From Tatumella sp. JGM118 (lineage in GTDB: Bacteria > Pseudomonadota > Gammaproteobacteria > Enterobacterales > Enterobacteriaceae): a DNA stretch of 64,000 nucleotides. The notes beneath the pieces were generated by a model. That model was given only the letters and a program-made list of their open reading frames with translations, did not search any database and was not told where the DNA came from. Numbering within the stretch: position 1 is the stretch's first letter; each line of letters begins with the position of its first letter. A program made the position numbers and the translations under genes. Of this stretch, positions 17,584 to 26,307 are shown piece by piece. The stretch covers positions 175,721-239,720 of the forward strand of contig NZ_JAERJR010000005.1 of the NCBI RefSeq assembly GCF_018257515.1, given 5' to 3'.

Positions 17584-18606
17584 CTATTGGAAGTCTACCC
17601 TTAGATAACCAGTCGCAGTGGCAGTCCCAGCTGCGGGCTGATTTCCTGTAATACTTACTGGCCATGACATCAAAGTTACATTAGCACTATCATTACTGTC
17701 GAGAGTAAAAGGTATGTTGCTGCTAATATTGTTTGGCGTCAATTCTGTACCAGAAGAGTTAGCTAGAATAAATCCGACATCCGGATTACTGGAGATAACA
17801 GCATTTCCACTAACACTGTTAGCTTCCAACCTTAGAGTCATCGTTGTCTGTGCTGCTATATTATTACAGGTTATACCTACATTTTTAGTTAACGTGCTTG
17901 CACCTGCGGGCTTTTTTCCCGCACCAGCGTTAGAAAATGACTGTGCGCTCAAAGTACCAAAATCAAACTCTACTGTTGTACCTGCATTGATAGTACATGC
18001 CTGGGGAACGGTCATTGTTGCATTCAAATCTAATTGAACCATTGGGGTACCAGTCCCTAACCCGGCCCCCCCCTGATTACCATAAAGATATGCAACTGTC
18101 TGATTTACAATAAAACTGGCACCAACAAATTTTCTTTTTATTCTAAGTCGTAATTTTACTTTAGAACCTGAAGAAAGAGTTGAACCACAAGTACCGTAAA
18201 CGCTGCAATAGTTCTGCAGGTCAGTAAACGGGACATTATTATAACCAGCTCCTGATTTTAGGTTCTGAGTGTAGATTTGAGTTGCAACTTGCAAATAATC
18301 ATTCCCGGGAATATCGTACCAACTGGTCCCATCACTATCAGTACTTGCGAGTGTCAAACCAGGGCCCGGGGTACCAGTATAGTAAGTGGATGCATTACCA
18401 ATGCACCCTCCGCTTATTGCGTATGTTCCACTGGCACTCTGAGCATTCCAGTCAGTAGTATAGCCTACTGTATTATTCGCAGATGTAAAGGTTGTGTTAA
18501 AAGTATAAACTTTAGTACCAACTGTGGTTGTACAGTGCGTTGCGTACGAAGCACATGAAAAAGTAATGACTATTACTGCCAAAAAACATCTCAAACAAAA
18601 ACGCAT
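17584..18606 (-). CDS. Two-domain fimbrial tip adhesin (FimH-like architecture)
   Basis: 340 aa from ATG 18606, which has a perfect AGGAGG. The signal peptide (MRFCLRCFLAVIVITFSCAS) is followed by an N-terminal domain of about 180 residues with several cysteines and many Thr/Ser/Gly/Tyr residues. A C-terminal pilin domain follows (VPQACTINAGTTVEFDFG, later VGITCNN, ending ATGYLRVDFQ). Receptor-binding domain plus pilin domain is the layout of tip adhesins in chaperone-usher fimbriae. The receptor is unknown. It follows the usher gene, 17 nt away. Confidence 0.8.
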   Translation of the reverse strand: MRFCLRCFLAVIVITFSCASYATHCTTTVGTKVYTFNTTFTSANNTVGYTTDWNAQSASGTYAISGGCIGNASTYYTGTPGPGLTLASTDSDGTSWYDIPGNDYLQVATQIYTQNLKSGAGYNNVPFTDLQNYCSVYGTCGSTLSSGSKVKLRLRIKRKFVGASFIVNQTVAYLYGNQGGAGLGTGTPMVQLDLNATMTVPQACTINAGTTVEFDFGTLSAQSFSNAGAGKKPAGASTLTKNVGITCNNIAAQTTMTLRLEANSVSGNAVISSNPDVGFILANSSGTELTPNNISSNIPFTLDSNDSANVTLMSWPVSITGNQPAAGTATATGYLRVDFQ

Positions 18607-18623
18607 ATATCCTCCTACGACTC

Positions 18624-21230
18624 TTATTTGCACTGGACGCTAAATATTGAAATAGCGCTTTTCATATTCGCAGAAGTAATATGATAATCTGCTACACATT
18701 TCGAATCGGCATCAGAGCCCCACTGTACTGATAACTGACCTTCCTGTGGAAGACCACTTAAGTAGACTTGTCCATTATCACCAACAATACCTGACACTCC
18801 AGTTTTCTTCTCTACCACCGAAGCACCAAAAGGAATCATTTTATTATTATATGATAAATTGACTAATGCCCGCTGTCCGATTCGGGTAGAGAACTCTGCT
18901 ACAACCAGCGCACCACGAGTTGGTACTAAATTCTTAACATTATCAGCGATGTCAGTCTTTGAATTCATAGTATTTGTGTCCAACGCGATACGGTTTAGAC
19001 GGTAAACATCAGCGTACGGTATTACCGTGTAACCACGGTAATCGGTCGCAATCCCAGTTCTGTTTTCAACACTAACATCATCAGCACCGGGGGCTTTCAC
19101 CAGGATATTAGTATCGCCTAACGATTGACTGAACGTGACCCCATTACGGTGAGCAACCACCCCACCAGAAATCTGAACGTTATAATCATGGTTATTTTTT
19201 GAATAACTATATCCGGTATTAACAGTACCATAGCGGCCCTGAAGTTGGGCACCCACGTTACCAGAGTAATCATTCAGAGTTGAGTGTCCCTGCATTACAT
19301 TATAACTCAGGTTATTATCTTTCAATAATGTTCCGCTTACACCCGTTTGCCAGGTATTATTCCCATTTGAATTGCGGGTTGCATTACTAGTCAGGTACAT
19401 TCTGTCTGCAATACTATCTCGTTTATAATGGCTACCAAATAGAGCACTCATAGGTACGGAAACATTGAGAGCTACGACGTGATCACTATCCGATAAACCT
19501 ACTGTTTCAGTTGATGACCAGCTCAGATTATAGTTAACACTGTGCCAGGAGTTGGAGTAACCAAATTGATAGGTTTTATTCGCCTGATTTGTATCCCAGT
19601 AACTTTGTTCACTAAATGAACCGTACATTGAACCATAGCCACCAAGGCTTTGGTTTACATTGATCTGGTAACGGCCTTTCTTGGTATAGTTAAGATTATG
19701 GTAAGCCGTTGCTGTATAAATTTGATTTCCGTAGGCATCATCCTGTAAACCGTATTGATACCCTTCAATATTTTTATAGGCAGTGTCATCAAGAGTATAG
19801 AACCCTCTCGTTGAATAACGGTATCCCAATAACTGAAAAGTAGTTCCCAGGTTATTCATAGATTTTGCGTATAAAAATCTTAGCGATTGCCCCTGATGTT
19901 GTGATCCATCCATTAAGGTGCTATTCGCTTGGGTTAAATCTGCAGATACAGCACCAATCCTACCCATATTTTTACCCACACCCGCGGTAAATGCACGATA
20001 GTTGGAGGACAATTGTGTACCACCAAACATCGTTACACCATAGTTAAGCCCTGCTATAACTGTGCCTTGGGTAAAAAAGGGATTGGCTTGCTGCTGATTC
20101 CCGCTACGGAAGTCGCCGGCAACAACATCAAATTTAACACGACCTTCGCGTTGTAATAAGGGAACTGTAGAGTAAGGAACTATAAACGAATGAGTAGACC
20201 CATTATTCTCTTGTACGGTAACAGTGAGGTCACCACTTGACGATGTAGGGCTTAAATCATCGAGGACAAATGGCCCCGGTGATACATAAGTCTGATAAAT
20301 GACATAGCCATTCTGACGTATGATAACTTTGGCTCGACTATTTGCCACACCTCTGATTGTGGGAGCAAAGCCTTGCTGACTATCCGGATACATGGAGTCG
20401 TCGCTATAAATTCTTACCCCTTTGAAACCCACACTATCATAAACATCGTTATTCGTATTACTTTCACCGATAACGAGTTCACTTTTTAGTGGCTCGATAG
20501 AACGCTCAAGATATGTATCAAGATTAGACCAGCGATCATTTTTATAGCCAGAATAGTCATCGTAGGACCATGAGCTATTATTTCTTAATCTCCACGCTCC
20601 AATATTAATTCCACTCCCGAGAGATAAGAAATAACTTTTACCGGTCGTACCATTATCCGCCGATAAGTTATAGTTCAAAAGTCCCGCAGCAATCCCATCA
20701 TCCCACTCGCTGGATGGTATATATCCTTTAGCATTATTTCTAATCCATGCCTGAGGAAAACTAAAATTCAAACGTTGTGATGAAAAGTCATAAGAAACGA
20801 ACGAGGATGGTATTTTTTTAGTAAAATCAATACATTGGGATTTTTCTTGATTATTTCCTAATGCTAAAGTATTTACACCAAGTGTTGATAATAAATTATT
20901 ATCAACACAAGGAAATAAACCTCCAGACTGTCCACCTGCATTGAAGGTACCATTCCTTGAATCAATAAAAGTTATATCTTTCGAACCAATAAAATTATCG
21001 TTAACATAAATATCAACATGATAAGTTCCTGGTAATTGATTACCTTTTTCAAATCGAGAAAGATCAGCTACAGAAGCTTCGTCTGGTGATAAAAATGCAG
21101 GGTTAAAGTAACTTTCAGCAGCAGCAGGCCGCATCATTACCAATAATGCACATGCAATCAAACTCAATTCAGGCCTGAAGTTATTCACTGTGTTATCATT
21201 GCAAATTTTTTTATTCTTAATGATGCGCAT
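18624..21230 (-). CDS. Outer-membrane fimbrial usher
   Basis: 868 aa from ATG 21230. The N-terminal domain starts SYFNPAFL and AVSADLSRF-like (VADLSRFEKG). The middle is a long beta-barrel with repeated aromatic/Gly strands, a plug region, and PYSTVPLLQREG. C-terminal domains end with a Cys pair (KCVADY, FSVQCK). This is the FimD/PapC family, which secretes and orders pilins delivered by the chaperone. Length is normal for the family. GC content is visibly lower than in flanking nas and glmS genes, suggesting horizontal origin. Confidence 0.95.
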   Translation of the reverse strand: MRIIKNKKICNDNTVNNFRPELSLIACALLVMMRPAAAESYFNPAFLSPDEASVADLSRFEKGNQLPGTYHVDIYVNDNFIGSKDITFIDSRNGTFNAGGQSGGLFPCVDNNLLSTLGVNTLALGNNQEKSQCIDFTKKIPSSFVSYDFSSQRLNFSFPQAWIRNNAKGYIPSSEWDDGIAAGLLNYNLSADNGTTGKSYFLSLGSGINIGAWRLRNNSSWSYDDYSGYKNDRWSNLDTYLERSIEPLKSELVIGESNTNNDVYDSVGFKGVRIYSDDSMYPDSQQGFAPTIRGVANSRAKVIIRQNGYVIYQTYVSPGPFVLDDLSPTSSSGDLTVTVQENNGSTHSFIVPYSTVPLLQREGRVKFDVVAGDFRSGNQQQANPFFTQGTVIAGLNYGVTMFGGTQLSSNYRAFTAGVGKNMGRIGAVSADLTQANSTLMDGSQHQGQSLRFLYAKSMNNLGTTFQLLGYRYSTRGFYTLDDTAYKNIEGYQYGLQDDAYGNQIYTATAYHNLNYTKKGRYQINVNQSLGGYGSMYGSFSEQSYWDTNQANKTYQFGYSNSWHSVNYNLSWSSTETVGLSDSDHVVALNVSVPMSALFGSHYKRDSIADRMYLTSNATRNSNGNNTWQTGVSGTLLKDNNLSYNVMQGHSTLNDYSGNVGAQLQGRYGTVNTGYSYSKNNHDYNVQISGGVVAHRNGVTFSQSLGDTNILVKAPGADDVSVENRTGIATDYRGYTVIPYADVYRLNRIALDTNTMNSKTDIADNVKNLVPTRGALVVAEFSTRIGQRALVNLSYNNKMIPFGASVVEKKTGVSGIVGDNGQVYLSGLPQEGQLSVQWGSDADSKCVADYHITSANMKSAISIFSVQCK

Positions 21231-21256
21231 ACTTACTATCACCCTATAATTATATT

Positions 21257-21943
21257 TTATTGTACTTTAGATATAATTGGCTTGTCTAATGCACCGTAAT
21301 CATTAATAGATTCAAACTTTATACTATTTCCTGATGCCGCAAGAGTTTCTGAACTCATAGGTGCAATCATTTCATTACTAACTTTCTTCCCGTCTATTGA
21401 AATGTTGACCATAGTTATATAGTACGGCGTCGGGTTAACGGCTTCGGTATATTTCCCTGAATGAGAGAAAATTAGCTTTGCAGGTGCTTCATGCTGTAAG
21501 TAAGGAAGATTATCAGGTCTCACAAAAAGTTTAATCCTTGATAATATAGCTAGCTGTAAAATATTTTTCCCAGCTACACTGTCTTTATCCAGAGAAGGGA
21601 TTGCTTTTACATTTAGATAAAAAAGTGATTCTTTGTTCTTAGGCAAAGGCTTCCCGATGTACATAATACGTAATGTATTCTCTGTTCCCGGTTCACTAAC
21701 GAATAAAGGTGGAGTAGCGATAAAACTCTCATCTTTTTTACCTTGTGAATTTTCAACCCAAGAATTAATTAGAAATCTCTGAGAGTTACTACTATTCGAT
21801 ACCGGAAGGGAGGTTTGAGCAGATCCTTCAGGATAAATGACCCTTGTTGCTCCGAGTGAGATTCCGCCATCAGCATAAGAATATGCTGATGCACATAGAA
21901 ATCCGCACAAGGCAAGCAATGAAAATTTTATTTTATTCAACAT
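21257..21943 (-). CDS. Periplasmic pilus chaperone (PapD/FimC family)
   Basis: 228 aa from ATG 21943, which begins a signal peptide ending SYA. The mature chain begins GGISLGATRVIYPEGSAQ, the usual PapD-like opening with the arginine that anchors pilin C-termini. It continues with LFYLNVKAIP, a conserved subunit-binding strand, and IKLFVRPDNLP. It should hold pilin subunits folded in the periplasm by donor-strand complementation and pass them to the usher encoded next. Confidence 0.95.
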   Translation of the reverse strand: MLNKIKFSLLALCGFLCASAYSYADGGISLGATRVIYPEGSAQTSLPVSNSSNSQRFLINSWVENSQGKKDESFIATPPLFVSEPGTENTLRIMYIGKPLPKNKESLFYLNVKAIPSLDKDSVAGKNILQLAILSRIKLFVRPDNLPYLQHEAPAKLIFSHSGKYTEAVNPTPYYITMVNISIDGKKVSNEMIAPMSSETLAASGNSIKFESINDYGALDKPIISKVQ

Positions 21944-21984
21944 ATTACAATACCACACTCAGTTTAACAGACATAAAATAACGG

Positions 21985-22497
21985 TCACGGATAGTATACA
22001 CTCACTATCATCAGATCATTATGATGATTCTCATCATAAGCATCTTCCCCTGGGCTATAAACATACAGATTTAATTTATCCTCGCCATTCACAAATCTTG
22101 AAAAGGGGAGGGGAAATTTTTCATTCACTGTTTCTTTGATACTGTTGAATGGTAGTTTGTTATCGACCCAGTCTCGATAATTAGTTGGAGCCTTATTAAC
22201 CCCCCCCGCAGGAGATTCAAAGGTAATAACTGTATTATCGTATAAAAAATATGGGCACGAACTAAAATTTAGATAAAATAACTTGTAGGTTTCATTTTGT
22301 GGACGAACCAGTTTTCCTGCAAAATCTGGGTCAAAAAGTTTAACATACATTCCTTTGTTATAAGAATCCACCACACACGTGCCATTAACCAGAACACCAC
22401 GAATATGTACGATGCCAGCTTCAAGATCATGCCCGGTATCAGCATAAGCCAATCCAGAGACGCATAACAAAATAATTTGTGTAAACTTTTTAAGCAT
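21985..22497 (-). CDS. Fimbrial-type minor subunit, divergent
   Basis: 170 aa with a signal peptide (MLKKFTQIILLCVSGLAYA). The mature part has pilin features: an early Cys in VLVNGTCVVD, a second Cys in FSSCPYF, and a C-terminal strand ending LMIVSVYYP. It lies between the major subunit and the chaperone, the place occupied by FimI-like genes. It is more divergent than the other pilins and I cannot name it. A role as minor subunit or anchor is inferred from location. Confidence 0.75.
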   Translation of the reverse strand: MLKKFTQIILLCVSGLAYADTGHDLEAGIVHIRGVLVNGTCVVDSYNKGMYVKLFDPDFAGKLVRPQNETYKLFYLNFSSCPYFLYDNTVITFESPAGGVNKAPTNYRDWVDNKLPFNSIKETVNEKFPLPFSRFVNGEDKLNLYVYSPGEDAYDENHHNDLMIVSVYYP

Positions 22498-22571
22498 CTT
22501 AACCCCGTGTCAAAACAATAAAATATCCCCATCCTTGAGGATTAATCAACTATCCATAGTTAAATTTATTG

Positions 22572-23135
22572 TTACTGATACTTAATAACGAAAGTTGCAT
22601 CTGCATCAGCTTGACCCGCAGTAACGGTGGCTGATGTTGATTTGTAGCGAGCTACGAAAGGAAGTGTGTTGTTACCATCAATCAGAGTCTGTGCGGTAGA
22701 GAAGCTAGAACCGTTTGGAGTCAATGGCGCTGAGGTGCTGTCCAGAATCTGGATACCAACACCGGTTGCACCGGTAGTATTAGTAGAACCACTGTTTACA
22801 GCTAACAGAGTTGAATCTGTGGTATCGGTAGTTCCGCTAAATGCTACTGATGCTGTGGTTGCAACAGAAGTTGCACAATCAACCAGTTTAATGTTGAAAG
22901 GAACGTTAGTAGTAGTTTGGCCGGAAGCAGTGATGGAAGCAGTTCTGTACTGACCAAGATTCACAGTCTGATCTGCAGAATCAGTACTTACAGCACATGC
23001 TGCATTAATAAACTGACCGGTGAAGTGAACGGTACCACCACTTACAGTAGTACTGGTTGTATCAGCGGCCTGTGCTGCTGAAGCCAGTAAACCAAAGGAA
23101 GCAACAACAGACAGAGCAATAACTTTCAGTTTCAT
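22572..23135 (-). CDS. Major fimbrial subunit (FimA-type pilin)
   Basis: 187 aa from ATG 23135 (AAGGATATTT before it). The upstream in-frame extension is outside the signal peptide. Signal peptide [20 protein letters not shown] ends AAQA. The mature pilin has [19 protein letters not shown] with the first Cys, LVDCATS with the second, and the C-terminal [11 protein letters not shown] with the penultimate Tyr typical of type 1 pilins. First gene of the fimbrial operon, with a 74-nt gap before the next gene that could allow separate abundant expression. Confidence 0.95.
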   Translation of the reverse strand: MKLKVIALSVVASFGLLASAAQAADTTSTTVSGGTVHFTGQFINAACAVSTDSADQTVNLGQYRTASITASGQTTTNVPFNIKLVDCATSVATTASVAFSGTTDTTDSTLLAVNSGSTNTTGATGVGIQILDSTSAPLTPNGSSFSTAQTLIDGNNTLPFVARYKSTSATVTAGQADADATFVIKYQ

Positions 23136-24108
23136 AAATATCCTTAAAGGTGAGCACGTAAGCTTAGAAACATTCTTAACACAAGAGAAGTTTGATTTCT
23201 CACGATAACAAAATCTGTACAGCAAAATGATATTAGGACAGCTAATGTAATTTTTCAGAAAATTATACCTATCGATCTTTTAAAAAAAACAAGATAAGTC
23301 CTATCCACAAAAAAAATACACGCATAACATGCTGTTTATAAATGATTAAAAAAAATCAACCACTAGTAAAAAAATTAATTTTGGACATGTATTGAAACAA
23401 ATCAGTACAAAAAATGAGCGGAACTAGTTACTTATAATGCGGTCGTAACTTCTCTTTTCTATAAAAAAAATTGAAAATGAAGTATCCACACCTCTGAACT
23501 TAAGTACAATTACAATAATCACATAGTTTATTTTATCTTATGATTTATTTTTATCAGCGGGATATGTGGACTTTTTCCAGAACATACGTTGCCAGTAAAG
23601 CCATAAACTCTGTTGAGAGATTTTTTAAGATTAGAGAAGACGAGGGATTAAGTGATTTACTGAATTTAACCACCTAAACAGAGGTGATATGTGCACCACA
23701 GGACAACACAAGTGCACCTATTGAAAGAACAAATATTGGTCCTGAATTTACACGGAAATCCGATACAAGTGGCAGATGCTACCCTCATCACAATGACCCA
23801 ATGAGTAAATCGTAGCGTAGTGAACGACAGAGCCCCCCCTCACTAAAAGCTTCGATAAAATCTAAGTACATGAAGAAAATCTACAATATGTTGAAATAGA
23901 GTAAGGTGTAGTACTACATAACCGGAGATTTCAAATATACCTGGCAGCAGCGCAATAACAGGCCACATAGTGAAATATGATATCCCTGCTTTGAATGACT
24001 TACGAACCGTATACGGGCTCCCCGGATAAGGCAGCAGCATTTATATCTCCCATCTTAACCGTTTCAAGCTAATCCTTTAGCTTTGTATTGTTCTTGCCTA
24101 TCGTGTTA
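23136..24108. other. AT-rich region upstream of fimbrial operon, no clear gene
   Basis: About 970 bp with very low GC near the fimbrial end. It must contain the fimbrial promoter. No recombinase gene or obvious pair of invertible-switch repeats was found. A 65-codon frame at 23843-24040 (minus) encodes a hydrophobic peptide with no family I recognise and may be a fragment. The stretch 23540-23830 looks like decayed mobile DNA but I cannot name it. Confidence 0.5.
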
Positions 24109-24642
24109 TTAGTACGCCGACTGATAATCCTGACCGTAATCCCAGCGTTCCTGCCAGTGCAGCAGATACGTCCTCGCCAGAGACGGGAGATCACGAATAA
24201 CCACCACGTTTTCAGAATTACGTCGTTCGGCACTGGCCGTGTAATTAAATGAGCCTGTCTCCACCGTCTTCCCGTCGACAATAATGACCTTGTCGTGCTG
24301 TATCGGGTAATGGTGATCGGTTCTCAGAGGAATGCCATTGTTCACAATGAAATTCATTGCAGCAATGCTGGATTTGCTCCGGTTCCCTCGCTCATCGACC
24401 ACGATCTTCACATCGACCCCGCGCTTTCTGGCATCAGCCAGTGCCCGTATAATATCCGGCGCAGTAAAGGAGTAGGAAAGCATACGGATGCTGCTATGGG
24501 CTGAGGCAATAGTCTCCAGCACCAGTGTCCGGGCACTTCCTTCCGGTGAAAAACCGACATCAACAGACGGCCCGGCGGCGGATACGGAAAAGATAACCGA
24601 ACTGCACAGGAGCCCCGCTATAGACAAAATCGTTTTTCTCAT
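24109..24642 (-). CDS. Secreted phospholipase D family nuclease (Nuc type)
   Basis: 177 aa with a signal peptide (MRKTILSIAGLLCSSVIFSVSA). It has one HKD motif, HDKVIIVDG, with the following TGSFNYTASAERRNSEN, matching single-motif PLD endonucleases such as plasmid-encoded Nuc, which dimerise to form the active site. Likely a periplasmic DNase. Relatives are common on conjugative plasmids and integrative elements, so this gene next to an IS remnant and low-GC fimbriae suggests acquired DNA. No conjugation genes are nearby. Confidence 0.88.
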   Translation of the reverse strand: MRKTILSIAGLLCSSVIFSVSAAGPSVDVGFSPEGSARTLVLETIASAHSSIRMLSYSFTAPDIIRALADARKRGVDVKIVVDERGNRSKSSIAAMNFIVNNGIPLRTDHHYPIQHDKVIIVDGKTVETGSFNYTASAERRNSENVVVIRDLPSLARTYLLHWQERWDYGQDYQSAY

Positions 24643-24778
24643 GAGTGAATACTCTTCCCTTTATTCTTCAGCCCCGGTGATCTCATCCCGGGCGGCTTGC
24701 CCTGACTATCGTTGTCCCCCGCTTATAATTGTGTGGAGGACCGCAAAAAAACGTCACCCTATCATTTGCGGACACAAT

Positions 24779-24811
24779 AAAAAATCCGCCATTCCTGAAA
24801 AGAACGGCGGA
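24779..24811 (-). terminator. Intrinsic terminator of the K+ channel gene
   Basis: On the minus strand TCCGCCGTTC pairs with GAATGGCGGA (one G-U) and is followed by TTTTTT. It begins 28 nt after the channel stop codon. Confidence 0.85.
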
Positions 24812-24838
24812 CGCTAAGTTTTGGTACTGAAAGGAAGA

Positions 24839-26020
24839 TCAGGGAGTGTCAGCAGGCCGGGTACTGCTGAAAAAGATATCAGGGTGAAGGCTGTCGCCGA
24901 CGGTATCACCGTTAAGCGTCCGTACGAGGATATCGCTGCCGAGTTGTTGTAGCGACAGTATTCCGTCAGGATGGACCCGTTTGATTTTACTCATATTCTG
25001 GCTGTCATGAACCAGTGCGATCGTTCGGGTATCTCCCCCACCCGCCTCTTTAGCCGCCAGTACCACAAATGCGTTATCAGCATCATTATCCATCAGCGCC
25101 ACAATGTACCGGGCTTTCGCCGCACCGGCGTGTGCAAGTATCGCGGTCGAAGAGGGGTCACCTTCAATAACATCAGTATCGGCAGGAAACGAGGCCCGTT
25201 GACCAGGATAACAGACCACTGTGACAATGCCCCCGGTATCCGTCAGTCCCTGTCTGACGCTCTGAGCCAGGGACGATGATCCGGCCACGATATAATGATT
25301 TTTACGTTCCACGTGTGAGAATCTGCCTTTAAAAATTCGCTGAATATTATGGCTAATCAGAGACCCGGCGATTGAGGCCACCGATGCCGCAAAAATAGTA
25401 ATCCCGAGGATAATCACGGTCAGTGTAAACATTCTGGCGACCGTGGTATGCGGAGAAATATCCCCAAACCCCACCGTCGACATACAGACAATAACAAAAT
25501 AAAACGCCGTAGAGAGATCTTTTACCGGCGGAGTAAACTGGTCACCGAGGTAAAGCGTGCCAAGCATTCCATACCCCAGCAGCGATAAAATACTAATCAT
25601 CGCGAAAATGGTGGTACTGCCCAGGCTATGTTTGTCGAAATGACGCCAGTGAAAAAGTAAGGCACCGATGGTGATCAGGGAGTACAGCACCTGGCTATGG
25701 TGCGCTTTTAAGATAAACGCGTTAGCCACAACAATACAAAGCAGCAGTAAGACTGAACTGAACCAGGCGATCCGGGTACGCATCAGTAACGTAAACGCCA
25801 TACACAGCAACACCAGGCCTATCATAAAGCGCGGTATATCCATTGCCGCCAGGAAACCCAGCGCATCATGCCAGGAGTGAAAATCATCCAGTCTCTGCGG
25901 CGCGTTATCGATGACCCGGTGCAGCACAGGGCTTAACATCAGATACCCGTTATGTGCCACCATTAAAACCAGGCAATAGATCACCAGTTTCGGGTTTCTG
26001 AACAACTTAACCAGCTTCAT
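24839..26020 (-). CDS. kch: Kch-like potassium channel with RCK domain
   Basis: 393 aa. The N-terminal half has about six hydrophobic segments, and the pore helix/selectivity filter TVGFGD lies near residue 180. The C-terminal cytoplasmic half is an RCK/TrkA-N Rossmann domain (NHYIVAGSSSLAQSVRQGL, and EGDPSSTAILAHAGAAKARY). This matches the voltage-gated-type channel Kch/VKC of E. coli (417 aa). It should conduct K+ across the inner membrane with gating by cytoplasmic ligands. Monocistronic, with its own terminator. Confidence 0.88.
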   Translation of the reverse strand: MKLVKLFRNPKLVIYCLVLMVAHNGYLMLSPVLHRVIDNAPQRLDDFHSWHDALGFLAAMDIPRFMIGLVLLCMAFTLLMRTRIAWFSSVLLLLCIVVANAFILKAHHSQVLYSLITIGALLFHWRHFDKHSLGSTTIFAMISILSLLGYGMLGTLYLGDQFTPPVKDLSTAFYFVIVCMSTVGFGDISPHTTVARMFTLTVIILGITIFAASVASIAGSLISHNIQRIFKGRFSHVERKNHYIVAGSSSLAQSVRQGLTDTGGIVTVVCYPGQRASFPADTDVIEGDPSSTAILAHAGAAKARYIVALMDNDADNAFVVLAAKEAGGGDTRTIALVHDSQNMSKIKRVHPDGILSLQQLGSDILVRTLNGDTVGDSLHPDIFFSSTRPADTP

Positions 26021-26253
26021 CCATTTTTACCTTATTTATCCAGTCGTTGCTGTCTTCCTGCATCGAAGTGTTGACAGATATACGACAAAATACTCCCCTG
26101 TTGTTATAAATAAGACTAATCACTCACTGCCATTCCGTAAAGCCCGGACGCTTCTGTCACCTGGCAGGTACGCTCTTTACTCCCGGGCAAGGCGATGCCG
26201 GAAGAAGGTTGAAATATGTCGGCAGGATTACGCCGGCGACAGAAAAATGGGAT

Positions 26254-26275
26254 AAAAAAGCCGGGAGGCCCCGGC
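26254..26275 (-). terminator. Intrinsic terminator of the amine dehydrogenase operon
   Basis: On the minus strand GCCGGG-GCCT-CCCGGC is followed by TTTTTT, about 32 nt after the multicopper oxidase stop. No comparable hairpin was found between the seven upstream genes, so they end together here. Confidence 0.9.
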
Positions 26276-26307
26276 AAAAGAAACAAGACAGATACCCCCT
26301 GGCAGGA

